Shown: in pieces, positions 1 to 11,625 of the stretch
Position numbering within the stretch: position 1 is the first letter of the stretch
How the letters are laid out: every line of letters begins with the position of its first letter
From: Paracentrotus lividus
Lineage: Eukaryota; Echinodermata; Echinoidea; Camarodonta; Echinidae
DNA: 64,000 nt
Reading direction: 5' to 3'
Assembly: GCA_940671915.1 (NCBI GenBank)
Contig: CALNVZ010003433.1
Coordinates: 30,048,510 to 30,112,509, forward strand
The notes under the pieces: model-generated
Told to the model about the DNA's origin: nothing
What the model saw: only the letters and a program-made list of their open reading frames with translations
Database searches by the model: none
Made by a program: the position numbers and the translations under genes

Positions 1-2
1 GT

Positions 3-524
3 AGATTTTCTTTCTCCCCGTCCGTTGGTGTCTTTCTCGGTATCAAAACGTTGGTAGGGTATTTCCTTGTTCCCTGTGTCATAATGCTTCTTGCCCAGGC
101 TGTAACAGCAGTCACTCTCCACCGTAAGTCTACTGTTTTCAAAGAAGGCAATGTCGAAAAAAACCGAGCCAATCCCTCTTACAATCTCCTCGTTGCGAAA
201 AACAGAGTTATCAAGATGCTCTTCATCGTTGTCATGATTTTCATCATCTGCTGGGGACCTAACAACGTTGCCTACTTCCTTTTGAATTTCGGGTACATTT
301 CACGAGATTTTGCTTTCAGTAGTACAAGGCGTATTCTAACGATGTTGGCATTTTACAATTCCTGCCTGAATCCGATCGTCTATACGATTCGACATCCAGA
401 GTTCCGTACAGCTATTTGCGGATTGTTCACAGGTTCTAAGCCCATGAACAAAGCGTTGTTCGGGTACAAACGGGATAACGTCACTAAGTCACAAGCAACG
501 GGGTCTACTGACGATAAAGTATAA
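3..524 (+). CDS. Class A (rhodopsin-like) GPCR, C-terminal part, 5' truncated by the window
   Basis: The frame is open from base 3 to a TAA at 522-524, about 173 residues, and runs off the left edge, so the start and TM1-TM4 are missing. A hydrophobic TM5 (around GYFLVPCVIMLLAQAV) is followed by a short third cytoplasmic loop rich in K/R/N. TM6 carries CWGP, the rhodopsin-family CWxP motif; TM7 carries NPIVY, the NPxxY motif; then come helix 8-like residues and a hydrophilic tail ending TDDKV. These motifs identify a plasma-membrane G-protein-coupled receptor. The short loop and CWGP suggest a peptide- or amine-type receptor, but the ligand cannot be named. The TTG at 51 is not a start, since coding continues upstream of it. 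Confidence 0.85.
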   Translation, partial: RFSFSPSVGVFLGIKTLVGYFLVPCVIMLLAQAVTAVTLHRKSTVFKEGNVEKNRANPSYNLLVAKNRVIKMLFIVVMIFIICWGPNNVAYFLLNFGYISRDFAFSSTRRILTMLAFYNSCLNPIVYTIRHPEFRTAICGLFTGSKPMNKALFGYKRDNVTKSQATGSTDDKV

Positions 525-2868
525 GTAGATACATGAATATTGCTTAATTATATCATATGAGATTTCTAAATTGTTGCTTTACCACAGGTTTGTCGTTTAT
601 TTCATATCTAAACGCCATCCACAGAGACAAATCTGCATTTAAAGACAAATTCGAATAGGCCTTAATCAACTTGAATAATTTTTCTAATGGCAAAGAATGT
701 TATCATATCGTCATTAGTTCTTGGATGCTTCACAAAGAGTTACGCATTCCGTATTTAACGCGCAATCTAATGCTTCTTGAACAATCAAAATTGTCTCAAT
801 AGCCACCTAGTATCTCCTGAGAATCTGATCAATGAGGGGGGGGGGCGATAATCCTACGCTCGCAAATTATAATTTTAATGCGACTTTAAATCATGCGTAA
901 GTCTTTGCGAAACACCAACTGGCATACCTTTCAAATAATGAGTTAATTAATTACGTAGAACAAACTCTTATTTATTTTCCCAGTAGCATATTGCTCCTTA
1001 TACACTCTCATTGCTATAATGGAATGAAGAAAACTTACATCCATTTGTTTTTTTCACAGTTCTACAATAATTTCATATAATTGTTAAATTTTACCAGCTT
1101 TTTTTATTAAATAATTGATACTCTTTATTCCACAATATGTGTAGAGTGACCTGAACTTTCCATTTATAAGATCTAATTTACTGACAACTTCAATATTGCA
1201 CTTCATTTAAAGGTCAACCGATTGTATGTAGTGGCACAAACCCATTACTCATGGCACGAATTGTAAGATAGAAATTATCAACCCTTGTTACCTTGCGATG
1301 CCGTATTTTTTTCATACACGTGAAGACTTAACTAGTCAACATAGTAGCCACTCTTCTATACCGTATAGATGGAAGCGACGAGCAATTATTGTGCTACATC
1401 TTAATACTTCTCTTTAATGTTGTACATTGTCTGTGGAATGTCCGTACCACATTAAGAAAAAATTAAGATTCTCTGTAGTGTGAGGGTGTATGTGTATGTG
1501 TGTGTTTGAAATTAATATGGTCTATGAAGTATTAAGGGGGGGAAAAAAGACTGATGAGCATGTTTGTGTAGGTCATGTGTTGCGTCAAATGTGAACAAGA
1601 CCAAACAGTATAGCAAAGAAGAAAAAAAAGGAAAAGAAACATATAACCCTGTAAGACAACATTTTGTCAGTTTCTGCGTTTCAGTGCCTTGGTGGAGTCC
1701 ATTAGACTCACCTTCCGCCCCATTAGTGGACGTACTAGGTTAATACGTGAAAGGAGAATTTAGGATAGTCAATGGATAAAGAAAGTACGTACTTTTTCAG
1801 ACCTTGTCTGTATTAATGAAAGCAGAACGTACTAAAAAAAAAACGCGTCTTTTCATCTTTTCACATTATGGTAATTGAATTACTAACCTTTAATGTTGTC
1901 CACAGAAATATCCCTCACTCTTGTTCGATCGACATTTCGCAGGTAAAGTGACAGGTCCAGTTGCCAGAGCAAGGACAGCATCATCAGTCGTGAAATTAAA
2001 GACACTAATGCTTCCTCCGTCGAGCCATAATGTTACATTTTCAACATGATTTCAGAAAAATCCTTCATGCTCTCCATTTATCTTCTTTTATTCTTCTATC
2101 TTCCCACAGAGAAATTAAAATACAAGCATTTATTGACAACCGGTGACTTTTTTTCTTCTTTTTTTCCCCTTTTTTTTTCGTTTTTTTTTTTTTTTTTTTT
2201 GAAAAAATATAATGTAACATAAAATGACAAAACAAAAACCAAACCAAAAAACGAATATAGGCATACCTATGTCCGTAAAATGACTAGACTGGGTCAGGTG
2301 TGAGATCAAATAAGAAACAACGTGACTTGAAAAGTTGGAAAATTTGGTATAACCCTTTTAATCGTTCACTCATAAGATTTTAAAAACTCGGGAAAATACG
2401 AATGGAGCACTTTATGGCTTTAGGGACTAAACGCCCATCCCTCCCGAAAAAAGGGTAAAGTGCATTATCAATTCTATGAAAATAGCAAAGTATATCATTT
2501 TAATCACTTGCGGGGAAACATGATAAATAAAATAAATTATGTTATATGAAGTATTGTGTATTTAGTGTTCTAAACCTTTAGAATAGCCCTAAAAACTTTA
2601 AAACTTGACATAGTGGGATCCAATTCAGAATTAATATTGATGTAATATATTTTCGGTAAATATGACAAATTGGATTTTGTATCTGTTTACTATGAACATG
2701 TTTTTATGTATGGAAATTCGAAACATATTAATTAATTTCAGTTAAAATAATAATGTATGAATATTTTCATTTCACTTAAATGTCAAATTAACGATGCATG
2801 CTGCATAGCATTTTAGAGATTATTACTCTTTAGTCTGTTGGCAGACTGCAATGTACGAGGCTATACCC
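525..2868. other. Intergenic / receptor 3' flank, no gene seen
   Basis: AT-rich sequence downstream of the GPCR stop. It holds short homopolymer runs (poly-G near 837, poly-T near 2180-2200) and a TG-rich stretch near 1490-1508, but no ORF with recognisable protein character. Part of it is presumably 3' UTR. Confidence 0.5.
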
Positions 2869-4486
2869 CCGTCACACTGAGCTCGTTCCTACTACGTCCT
2901 TACAAATTTTGCCGAACGGGCAAAGTCTGTCTGTAAACTGAGTGGACGTAGTAAATACTTCTTACGATCTGTTTACGAACTTCATGGACTAGCTCGGTCG
3001 GATTTTCAAAAAAAGTGTTAAAAAAATCGGGCGCCCATCTCGTCCTAAAATTTAACGGGGTGGCAACGTACCTGAAACGAGATGGACGTACTACAAACGA
3101 AATTGCCGTACTTAAATCGTTCTAAAGAAGTGCTAGGACGTCTCACAAACGAGCAATGTATATTCATTAACAGCTTGAAGTTACGAAGACGCATGAGGTC
3201 TGGCAAAAACGGGCTAGTTTTTTTTTATGGGAAACGGGCACGTATTTGCGTTCAACACGTTCTAGCCACGGATAATGACGAAGTAAGAACGAGATGAACT
3301 TTCTGGAGGCCGTTTGGTCGACATAAGAACGAGTAAGAACGGATTAAAAACGACCCAGAACTAGTTAGGTCAGGACGAAACGCATTGGAAACGAGTTGGA
3401 ACTGATTAAGAACGGGTTGCAACTAACTGACGGGTTTGGATTGTTTCAGACGGGCTCTGTTTCGTGGAAACGGTCATTTTTCACCCGATTTTAACTAGAT
3501 TACAAATGGACTGCAGACGAGGCAGAGACGTGATGGACGTATTGAGGACTGTATACGAACGTTGTTCATCTTAATCCAGAAATAATTAGGTCAAATGTAC
3601 GCGTTCTTTTCGGACCAATGGTCGTTTTTCATATTTATTCTAAAAGTTGTGAGATTTCTATAATATTGTAACAATTAATGTGTGGCAATTAAACAGCTGA
3701 TCTATTTGCTTATACTACTATCACACTGAACAATTTCTTACGATGTTATTGAAATTATTGCAGAACGGGCTTAATCTAAGTACACACGGAGTGGACGTAC
3801 TTGAGACCTATTTCAATCTGCTCAGGACTTTATAGCACGGGCTTGGATAGCAATACGTTTCAATTTTTAAACAGAACGGCATGTCATAATTCCCGTCACA
3901 CTGAGCTAGTTCTCACTGCGTTCTTGGTAGTTCTTGGTGAACGGGCTTAATCTGTTTACACACGGACTGAACGTAATACAGACCTTTTAGAATCTAGTAC
4001 AGACCGTTCACAATCTGTTTACGAACTTGGTGAACGGGCCCGAACGGAGAGAACGGAAAGGCATTCCGATTTTTTTTTAACATGTTAAAAAAAAAATCGT
4101 ACTGGCTTCCAGTTCTAAAATTAAACGTAGTGACAACGTTCGTTAAATGGGTAGGACTTACTCTGAACGAGATGAACGTACTACGAACATGGTACCTGAC
4201 TTTTATCATGCTGCGCATAGGCACTTTTAGTGACGGTTTGGACGTGCTACGACCGGTATAGAGTGAAAGAGCCGTTTACTCGGTCTGAACTGGATAACAA
4301 CGTATTGCGGACGCGATAAAGACGGAATTGACGTAACGAGAACTATTTATGAACTGCCTAGTATCGTATTCAAGAAATCATTTTTCAAAGTTATAAGTTC
4401 CAACCCGACCAAAGCCCGTTCAGTAATTTTTTTAAAGAACGGGCAAGAACGTTATAGAACGTTATAGAACGACCTCAGTGTGACGG
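2869..4486. mobile_element. Cluster of TIR elements ending CCGTCACACTGAG
   Basis: The sequence CCGTCACACTGAGCTCGTTC opens the block at 2869. A second copy (CCGTCACACTGAGCTAG) is at 3893 and a third, weaker one near 3718. The block closes with GAACGACCTCAGTGTGACGG at 4467-4486, the inverse of the ends. The unit 3893..4486 alone looks like one complete element of about 594 bp. The interior is packed with degenerate GAACGGGC, ACGAAC and GGACGTA motifs on both strands. No transposase is present, so it is non-autonomous. The left arm of the large inverted repeat begins inside this block, at 3415. Confidence 0.6.
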
Positions 4487-4718
4487 CCCCCTTCAGTCGC
4501 CCTTATGTCATGTATGTCACAGGAATAAATTCTAGAGGGTGTGGGATTACACTACAGTACAGTAATATTTTTCAGATTTGTTACAGATCGGTATATTAGC
4601 TGTTCAGTTGTATTTAATTATGTATATATATTTGTATTTCATTATGTATATATAGTTGTATTTTATTTTGTATATGTTACTAAGTATTGAAAATCTTATA
4701 TAGATTTTAGATATGGGA

Positions 4719-4963
4719 AGAGTTTACATGCAAAAGGGACTTTATCCACTTTTATAACTTCAGAAGAAATGGCATTTGTTTACCAGATTTTGTACACGCG
4801 TCTATAGAAAAGGGATATAACAAAATGCATTTTCTTACAGTTGAAATTAACATTTAAGATTTTTTTTTTCTTTAAAAGACGGGTACGTACCTGAACAATG
4901 GCCTGATATTAATAACTCAATTTTCATCAAAAGTGGATTTAGTCCCTTTTGCATGTAAGCTCT
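4719..4963. mobile_element. MITE-like hairpin, ~245 bp
   Basis: AGAGTTTACATGCAAAAGGG at the left end is matched in inverse by the right end (CCCTTTTGCATGTAAGCTCT), giving TIRs of about 35 bp with a few mismatches. There is no coding capacity. A (TA)n tract follows immediately at about 4970-4999. Confidence 0.65.
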
Positions 4964-4965
4964 TT

Positions 4966-4968
<3 letters not shown>

Positions 4969-5000
<32 letters not shown>
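4969..5000. repeat. (TA)n microsatellite
   Basis: Uninterrupted TA dinucleotides next to the hairpin element ending at 4963; mirrored at about 17565-17594 in the right arm. Confidence 0.9.
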
Positions 5001-5006
<6 letters not shown>

Positions 5007-5379
5007 CATCATGTACATGATGTTTCAAATATTGTACTGCACTGGCGATATACTGTATAATATTCTTGCTTATGTTCGAAGAATCGTAATAAACATTATG
5101 TTAGTTGAAATGTTGGATAGTCATAATTACTGTATTAACTTGCGTGTTAGAAAGAAATAAGCTACAGGGAAAATGAGAGAGAAAGAGAGAAAAAAAGAGC
5201 TTGTAAACACTTTTCCTGTTTACATAATCTTGTACATTCTGTTTTTTGGTTTTTTTTTTCGAGTGCCATAATTTCTGTCCATTAAATACATTTAAATTGA
5301 TATCCCCTATACATATATATAGTTATAATTATAACTAATTTTTCCAATCTTTTCAAATGATTATTTCGATAAAGTTATA

Positions 5380-5480
5380 TAATATAATAATAATAATAAT
5401 GGTATTTATTTCGACTCAAGAAAGCATAGTTACAAAAATGTCATTATACATAGTACAACATAAATATAAAAAACAAACAA
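5380..5480 (-). mobile_element. LINE 3'-end fragment with ATT tail (minus strand)
   Basis: Read on the minus strand this ends ...TTGAGTCGAAATAAATACC followed by (ATT)n, the sort of 3' terminus seen on CR1/L2-type LINEs. Only the tail is present. Mirror copy at about 17090-17190. Confidence 0.35.
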
Positions 5481-6540
5481 ACAAACAAAAAAACAGTTAA
5501 AATTATCACGATAGTAGAAATTCCGAATTGTTGCAATAATGTTAATTATCCTTCAAAGAAAGTAATTGTTTGGGTTACAGAGGAAGAACAAATAATAATT
5601 ATTTTCTCTGTTGAGTTCCAAAAGAGAGGGCCCCTTTGACTCTATACGTACACGTGTTAAAGAAAAATACGGTATTCAGTAACATTTTTGAAATGACTTT
5701 AAACAGTCTACTTGTAATGCATGTAAAAAGCAAGAATTGCTCCCTTTATTATCCAATCACACATGCAGACGAGCGGCTGAATACAAAAATCTTCTACGAG
5801 GTAAGTAATAATTCGATTTTGTAATGTTTAAAAAGCAGTCTCTTTTTGTTAAATTATTTAATTTCCAGGTAAACTTTTGTCCATCTTTTGAACAGGTACA
5901 TTGTGTAAACTATATACGTACTCAAATTGGTTTTGTTACCTTTCTTTATTTCTTGCTTACCTTGAATATATTGTAGGTTGTTTTTGCCTTCGCTGGAAAT
6001 GTTTCGTCAAACTGCATTATGAAATATGACTTTCTTTTTCTCGTACGTGCAATTTTCTTTTCTCGCACGCGTCCTTCAATCAAGGGGGGAAATGTGACTT
6101 TCTTAAGTTTCAATTTCGTGTTTGATTCTGGCTTGCGCGATTTTTTTTCCTTTTGATTATTATTATCATTGTTGTCATTGTTATTATCATTATAACCATC
6201 ATTAACAGAACAAGCCATTTTTATTATTTACTTCATACTTCAGCAATTTACCAATAATTAGGACAGATTATAATTACCAATATTGCGATATAAGTCTTCG
6301 AATATACGCTTTAAATTTCATTTTCTATTCTCTCTCTCTCTCTCCTTCTGTCTTTTACACATACTCTCTTTCTGTCTCTATGTTCTCTTTCACACCCGCA
6401 AAACGTTTTATCACACTATATACTCCGCAAAACTTTTTCACAGCCGTTTTCAATAAAAGCAATACGCCTATACTACTGATGCTAAATATTCAAGAAAAAA
6501 AGGCGAAGGTCAGGGTCGAAGGTCAAGACAAATCCCTCCC

Positions 6541-6576
<36 letters not shown>
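5481..6576. other. Left-arm sequence without a recognised gene
   Basis: It holds a CT-rich run at about 6328-6345, an AT-rich ATT/ATC trinucleotide stretch at about 6155-6200 and a (TA)n tract at 6543-6576. Short ORFs here are low-complexity and are not convincing. Confidence 0.4.
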
Positions 6577-6579
<3 letters not shown>

Positions 6580-7574
6580 TGTCACTCATAAAGGTTGGAA
6601 AATTTTTTTGTAAGCTCCACCAACATCCCGGCTTTAATTTCTTGCAATTATTTGTCCCCGCTTTCACTTTTCGGGACTCTCGACATGTCTTTGACGTTCC
6701 TCAATCATTCCCGGGGGATGACAAATAAAACAAGGTTCGCCAACCCCCACAATGCCCATATCTGCCAATTTCTCTTATTCTGGGGCCCCTTTTTTGTTTA
6801 CCCGGCTAACCAAAGCCCCCTCCGTCCTACCCCCGTGAGAAGCGTCAAAAATGTAGGGCTGTTATTGTTCTTTACGTTAAATCAAGGTTTAAGGTCACAG
6901 GCTTAGGTCTCTTGTCTATGGGAGGGGTTGAAGTCAAAAGTGAGATCGGTGAACAATTGAAATATTTTATCCTGACTTTATGGTCAAAACAAAGGAAATA
7001 GAAAACAATCATGAACCCTTAATTGTTATTGTTTTCCCCAAAATTTTGTTTCAGCCTTAATGACAAGGTTGTAAATGGTGACCATGGTCTATTTTTCATT
7101 ATGATTTTTGTTTAACTGATATTCTACAATACATTTTTGGGAAAACATAAATTTCCATGTTTTAAAAATGAATAAAATTAATTTAAAACCCAATTCAAAA
7201 TAAACTTTGACCCTCCCCCTAGACAAAAAATCTAAGTCTGTGACCATAAACACAGATTTATTTTAAAGAACAATAAAATCCTTATAATTCACACGCATTT
7301 CTTGAGGGTAGGACAAGGGAGGCCTTGGCCAGCCGGGTGAACAAAAAAGGGGCCCCAAAATGTGACAAGATGGCAAAAATGGGCATGGGGGGGGGGGTTG
7401 ACAAACAGTTTTTATTTTTCAATACCCGGGAATGGCTGGGAGAACTTCCAAGATATAGCAAGGATACCGAAAAGTGAGAGTAGGGACAAACAATTTATAG
7501 AAATTAAAGCCGGAGCAAAATGATGTGGCTGGACCGCATTAAAAATAAAAATCCAACCTTCATGAGCAACAGTG
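6577..7574. mobile_element. Foldback element with long diverged TIRs (CACTGT...ACAGTG), left-arm copy
   Basis: The element starts CACTGTCACTCATAAAGG and ends with the inverse CTTCATGAGCAACAGTG. The inverted similarity runs roughly 340 bp inward on each side; matching blocks include the GGGGCCC-containing segments near 6783 and 7350 and the CCCGGG blocks near 6711 and 7427. TA-rich bases on both sides fit a TA or TATA target. No transposase. The single-strand RNA would form a long imperfect hairpin. Confidence 0.7.
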
Positions 7575-8176
7575 TATTATAGTAGATAGTGGTAGGAAAA
7601 TAAGAGCTGTGATTGGCTTGATTGACACCACGTGACCTACCTTTAAAAAGTTATATTGTACATATGTACAATATAACTTTCAATTTTGGGAGGGGAAAGC
7701 CCGTGTTAAATGAATGGGGAAAATATCGATAATATCGATACTCTTGAAGATTAATTAATTGATCAACGCGACGCGACCTGGAGTGAAATTTGCGAAATTT
7801 GCCGAAAATGGATTTTAAACACGGATAGCGATCCATTTGTTTCACTCACCGAGGGTAAACCGGGATCTGTAACAAGACGATTATAATTCTTTAAAAATTA
7901 ACAATTTTTTGCAGTTTTCTTTGAATATTTTGTGATCGTATTCTTGAAATAAACTGGACTTAAGCAACTGAAGTGACATGATCGACCTAGCGATTTCCCT
8001 CGAACCCAACGGGTGCCTTATGTTACACGAAGCCAGAGTGGACGGGTAGCTAGCTGCTGGCGAAGCGCTCGCATGCCAATGACTGCATGTTTCGTTCTCG
8101 GCCGGGCTGATCGTTCTCTTAATTTTGGAGTGAAATAAGGCAGTTTGCATTGGAAATTAACAAATAAAGAGTAAAG
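7575..8176. other. Left-arm linker with a 26-bp perfect palindrome
   Basis: It contains TTATATTGTACATATGTACA and its continuation, a perfect palindrome centred near 7664. A diverged copy of about 7636-7720 occurs in the spacer at about 11391-11475. No gene seen. Confidence 0.45.
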
Positions 8177-9630
8177 GGGGTATCTCACTGGTTGCGAACC
8201 CAGGCGAATTTACAGAGTGTTATATATAGAGAGGATCTACCAACGTTCTTTAGTGCTGCTTTGTTAGACAAGCATAAAGGGGTTATCTCGTGCTTTCTTT
8301 AGCGATGCTTTGTAAGCCAAGCTCAGAGGGGTTATCTCGTTGTATAAAATTGCATATTTCTTTGTGTGCTTCAGTTAGGCAAGCTCAAAGGTTACCTCTA
8401 ACTGTATCACATGGCATGTTTTTCTTTTGTACGCCTGTTAGGCAGCCAGCACAAAGGGGTTGTACATGAATGATCATGGCATGTTTCTTTGTAGGCCCTA
8501 CATGTCTGTTGGCGCAAGTACAGGTGGAGTTATATTGTATGGTATTGGCTATGTTTTTCTTTTGTAACTAAGCTTTTTTTAACTATGCAATCAAAAAGCA
8601 GGGGCCGTGGAAGCGTTTTTGAAAGTTAGAGGACTGACCGAAGGGGGGGGGGCTGAAGAGACTAGAAATGACAAAATGCAGGTCATTTGCAATTTTGTAC
8701 ACGGTTGCGGACTGAAGTGGGGGCTGAAGCCCCCCCCCCCAGCACCCGGCTCACAGCCCTCGAAGGGGTAATTCACTGAATCGTGAACACAATATCAATG
8801 AACAAGTCATTTTTTGCTTCGTTTTTGGATTCGGTACGGTAGTGGTGCGTGTGTTGTGAGTGTGACTGCATTATTATTGCCAAAAGTGAGATATTGATTG
8901 TCAATTATGCAGTCATGGGTGCAGAGATGAAAAAACAAAATGATAACAATAATATGGATTGATAATAGTAATGATAATTGAAAAGGAAAATGACTACCAG
9001 CTCAATTACCCCCAACGCCCAGCCACACCCGAAGTGTAATCTGAATGTTTTATTTGCGTTTATTGTTAATGACAATACCAATGAACATGATCAAAGACAC
9101 TATATACGCTGGATTATTATTATTATTTTCAAACATATTTTGAGAAATTATATTTTTTTTCATCGAGTAATTCTTATCCGATTCAAATTTATGTTGACCC
9201 TTTCCATATATATTTTAGTAATATCAGTAAACCTATTTATGTATATTCAACCATTTTTACACACAGAATTATGCACTTGCAATCGATCATAGATAAATTC
9301 GCCTAGAAATTTTGAACATGTTCAAAACTTCTTGGCGAATTATTTTCAATGGAAAATCCCGGCTTTATCGAAAGGAATGTGGTTTAAACCAAAAACAATC
9401 GATTCATGCGCCAATGCAGGATAACAAGAATTCCTGTATTTCGACTCCATTCATTTGAGAAGATCCCTGCATTCCAATATATACCCTTTGTCCGGAAGAC
9501 ACATAACAAAAGAAAACGCCTCACGTCGAAAGGCTGGTCTACTGAATCAAATTTGATTACAATCTCTCTATATACGATAATCTCTAAATTCGCCTCGTTC
9601 GCAAACGTTCGCAACTCAGTGAGATACCCC
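8177..9630. mobile_element. TIR element GGGGTATCTCACTG, ~1.45 kb, left-arm copy
   Basis: It starts GGGGTATCTCACTGGTTGCG and ends with the inverse CGCAACTCAGTGAGATACCCC. The inverted similarity continues through GGCGAATTTA and the TATATAGAGAG motif for about 60-70 bp. At about 8255-8570 there is a degenerate tandem array of about 80-90 bp units (GCAAGC..AAAGGGGTTATCTCG...). At about 8595-8770 lies a G-rich/C-rich insert related to the CAGGGGCC hairpin family at 30063. No transposase. Confidence 0.65.
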
Positions 9631-9858
9631 TTAAGTTTAAAGTACCATGAAATCATCCAAACGAACATTGTTATAACTGTATAGCGTTGGATACCCTTGC
9701 CTGATCGATGAAGGCCCCGTATGTCGTAATTTGCATTGTATTGCCGGTTAAATCTAGTACGATCAGCTGAGAATGATGAATAAACCAGGGATAGGCATGG
9801 GAGCGCTTAGCGAGCAGTTACCCGTTCGCACTGACATCGTTTAACCAACGTAAGAAAC

Positions 9859-10266
9859 CCCCGGGGGGGGCACTCACCATATGATATGCTACGCATGCGT
9901 GTCCCCAAAAAGCGTCGAAAAGGGTCTGTTTTCATCCTTTCGACGGCGTCGACGCTTTCCTTAAAATAGGGGTGTTTTTTCATTTTAGTCGCCATTTTCA
10001 TAAAAATAGGGGTGTTTTCAGCGAAAATTGCTGTTTTAGGGTGAAATTTTGTCGGTGTTTACGCCATTTAGGGGGTGTTTTCAGCGAAAATTGCTGTTTT
10101 GGGGGCAAAATTTCACGGTGTTTACGCCATTTAGGGGTGTTTTTTCCAGTCTGACGTCGAAAAGGGGTGCAAATTTGACTTCATGCAATGAGACGTTTAG
10201 GGTCCATTTTCAGGGTGCGGGGACACGCATGGGTAGCACTTTTTTCTTTGAGTGATCCCCCCGGGA
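9859..10266. mobile_element. MITE with CCCGGGGGG..CACTCA ends and internal tandem repeats, left-arm copy
   Basis: CCCGGGGGGGGCACTCA at the left end faces TGAGTGATCCCCCCGGG at the right; GCATGCGTGTCCCC just inside faces GGGGACACGCATG. The middle holds tandem units of about 55-60 bp built on GTGTTTACGCCATTTAGGGG and TTTTCAGCGAAAATTGCTG. Non-coding. Confidence 0.7.
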
Positions 10267-10379
10267 AGAAACCCGTTCAGTTCGAGGGGAAAGAATTTAC
10301 TGCGGCGCATGCCACGGCAGTTCGTGTATTACGCAGGCAGCGTCCCGGGGAGATCGGGGCTAAACTAATGTCAACCTAA

Positions 10380-10404
10380 NNNNNNNNNNNNNNNNNNNNN
10401 NNNN
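10380..10404. other. Assembly gap (25 N)
   Basis: Twenty-five N at the inner edge of the left palindrome arm. The joint between left arm and spacer, and so the spacer orientation, is not sequence-supported here. Confidence 1.
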
Positions 10405-10897
10405 GGACTCGATTTGCGAGCTGCTTTCCGAAACTTCAAAGTCGGTTACTCAGAGTCCTCGCATTCTGTAGTAAAGTATACGTATGCACTTAACTCTACC
10501 TGTAGTTTTGGTACAAATGTATTTTGGTTTAGGATCGTAGCCCGTATTATGTACAGAGAGTTTCAGTGAAGCGCGAGTCTAAATGGAGTTGAGATGCAAA
10601 TTAATACTGCGGTTCAAGTAGTACAATCTTTATACTTTAAGTTTGTAAAAATCCTAAACAATTAGGTGAGGGTGGTTACGAATTTCATGTGGCTTTCAGG
10701 GTCGACCCAGCTGTAGTAGATTATGACTTACAGTGTAATATTGGTCATGAATCCGTTATTGCCACCTGTCCCCAAATAAGTAATAATAATAAACAGATTT
10801 AGCTTCCATACTCTCTTCATCAAAATCATAATACATTTTATGTTAAGGTTTTCTAAAAAGAAATCAGATTACAAGGGTTTCTGATCTCCCTCTCTCT

Positions 10898-10934
<37 letters not shown>

Positions 10935-10942
10935 GGGTATAG
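10405..10942. other. Spacer sequence upstream of the FReD exon
   Basis: Probably intron sequence of a FReD gene. It ends in a CT-rich and poly-T run (about 10886-10930) directly before TACCGGGTATAG, which is a strong polypyrimidine tract and acceptor for the exon starting at 10943. Confidence 0.5.
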
Positions 10943-11196
10943 ATGGTCACTTTGGACTGCACAATGGTGCCCTCTTCAGCACTGTGGATCGAGACAACGA
11001 TGATAACTGTGCAGCAACACATGGTGGTGGCTGGTGGTTCCTAAGCTGTGGCTATGCTAGTTTTAATGACAGGCATCAAGAGAACGGAAACCTTGGTGTA
11101 TGGCAAGTGAACGAAACGATGTACCATCTGCGAGACGTCGAACTCAGCATAAGACCATTTAGGCTACCTAAAGATGTCGCATCCGAGTTAGTTTGA
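10943..11196 (+). CDS. Last coding exon of a fibrinogen-related (FReD) gene, orphaned in the palindrome spacer
   Basis: The exon follows a TATAG acceptor and a long poly-T tract and runs to TGA at 11194-11196: two bases that complete a codon, then 84 codons. It encodes the C-terminal third of a FReD: GHFGLHNGALFSTVDRDNDD (Ca-site DxDxD-type motif), NCAATHGGGWWFLSCGY, then an NDR loop and the final strand ELSIRPF. It is closely similar to the last exon of copy A at 29569..29795 but has a longer, different tail (RLPKDVASELV). No other FReD exon lies on the plus strand. Its entry phase (needs one base before AT) exactly fits the donor of copy B exon 6 at 19794, which is on the minus strand. I infer it belongs to copy B and is inverted, by assembly or in reality. 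Confidence 0.85.
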
Positions 11197-11235
11197 CCAA
11201 TGGATGTTCATCCCTGACACAACATGTATTTCAGT

Positions 11236-11480
11236 AGAGGCTCGGGAATTGGAAATAGGGGTTCGTTAGACCCAATAGAGGGCGCCGCCAAAATTTTCCG
11301 ATTATAACAGTCAGTGTCAGAGTGGTTTTCAAAAATATAGTTATTGGGGCGCGCGTTCCCTGCAGCCCCATATTGACCCGCCACCGCGTGACCTACCTTC
11401 AATTTGTTATATTGTACATATGTACAATATACTTTCGGTTTTGGGAGGGTAAAGCCCGTGTTAAATGAATGGGAATGCTT
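11236..11480. repeat. Degenerate hairpin relic plus diverged copy of arm sequence
   Basis: About 11240-11390 resembles the CGCC..AAATTTTCCGATT..AACA family seen at 27543 and 52901. About 11391-11475 is a diverged copy of left-arm 7636-7720, including the TGTACATATGTACA palindrome. Confidence 0.45.
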
Positions 11481-11625
11481 GTTGCGCTAGTGCGCAATAA
11501 CGGTAAAATGGTGCGCACAAACGTTAATAACAATGGGTACGCGGAGCAACAACATACGTCACAACAGCTTAATTAGCACCAACAAATTGGCAAACATAAA
11601 ATCAGATTAGGTAAGGTCAAAGATC

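Larger units (their letters stand above)
3415..10379 (+). repeat. Left arm of a ~7 kb inverted repeat (giant palindrome)
   Basis: This stretch reads as the reverse complement of 12268..19127 throughout. At the outer edge GGTTGCAACTAACTGACGGG at 3415 faces its inverse ending at 19127; at the inner edge GTCAACCTAA at 10370-10379 faces TTAGGTTGAC at 12268. All landmarks in between mirror in order. The lengths (6965 and 6860) differ by small indels, many of them in homopolymers; by eye the arms are about 97-98% alike in the parts compared. No protein gene was recognised inside: ORFs here are short or lie in simple repeats. The arm contains four nested TIR elements, described separately. Confidence 0.9.

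Noticed and set aside
4933..5160. ORFs containing YIYIYIY
   Set aside because: Translation of (TA)n tracts; also at 6380-6667, 17504-17719 and 52206-52409.
9972..10255. Small ORFs with repeated VFSENCCF-like residues
   Set aside because: They come from tandem units of the CCCGGGGGG MITE and recur as the mirror in the right arm.
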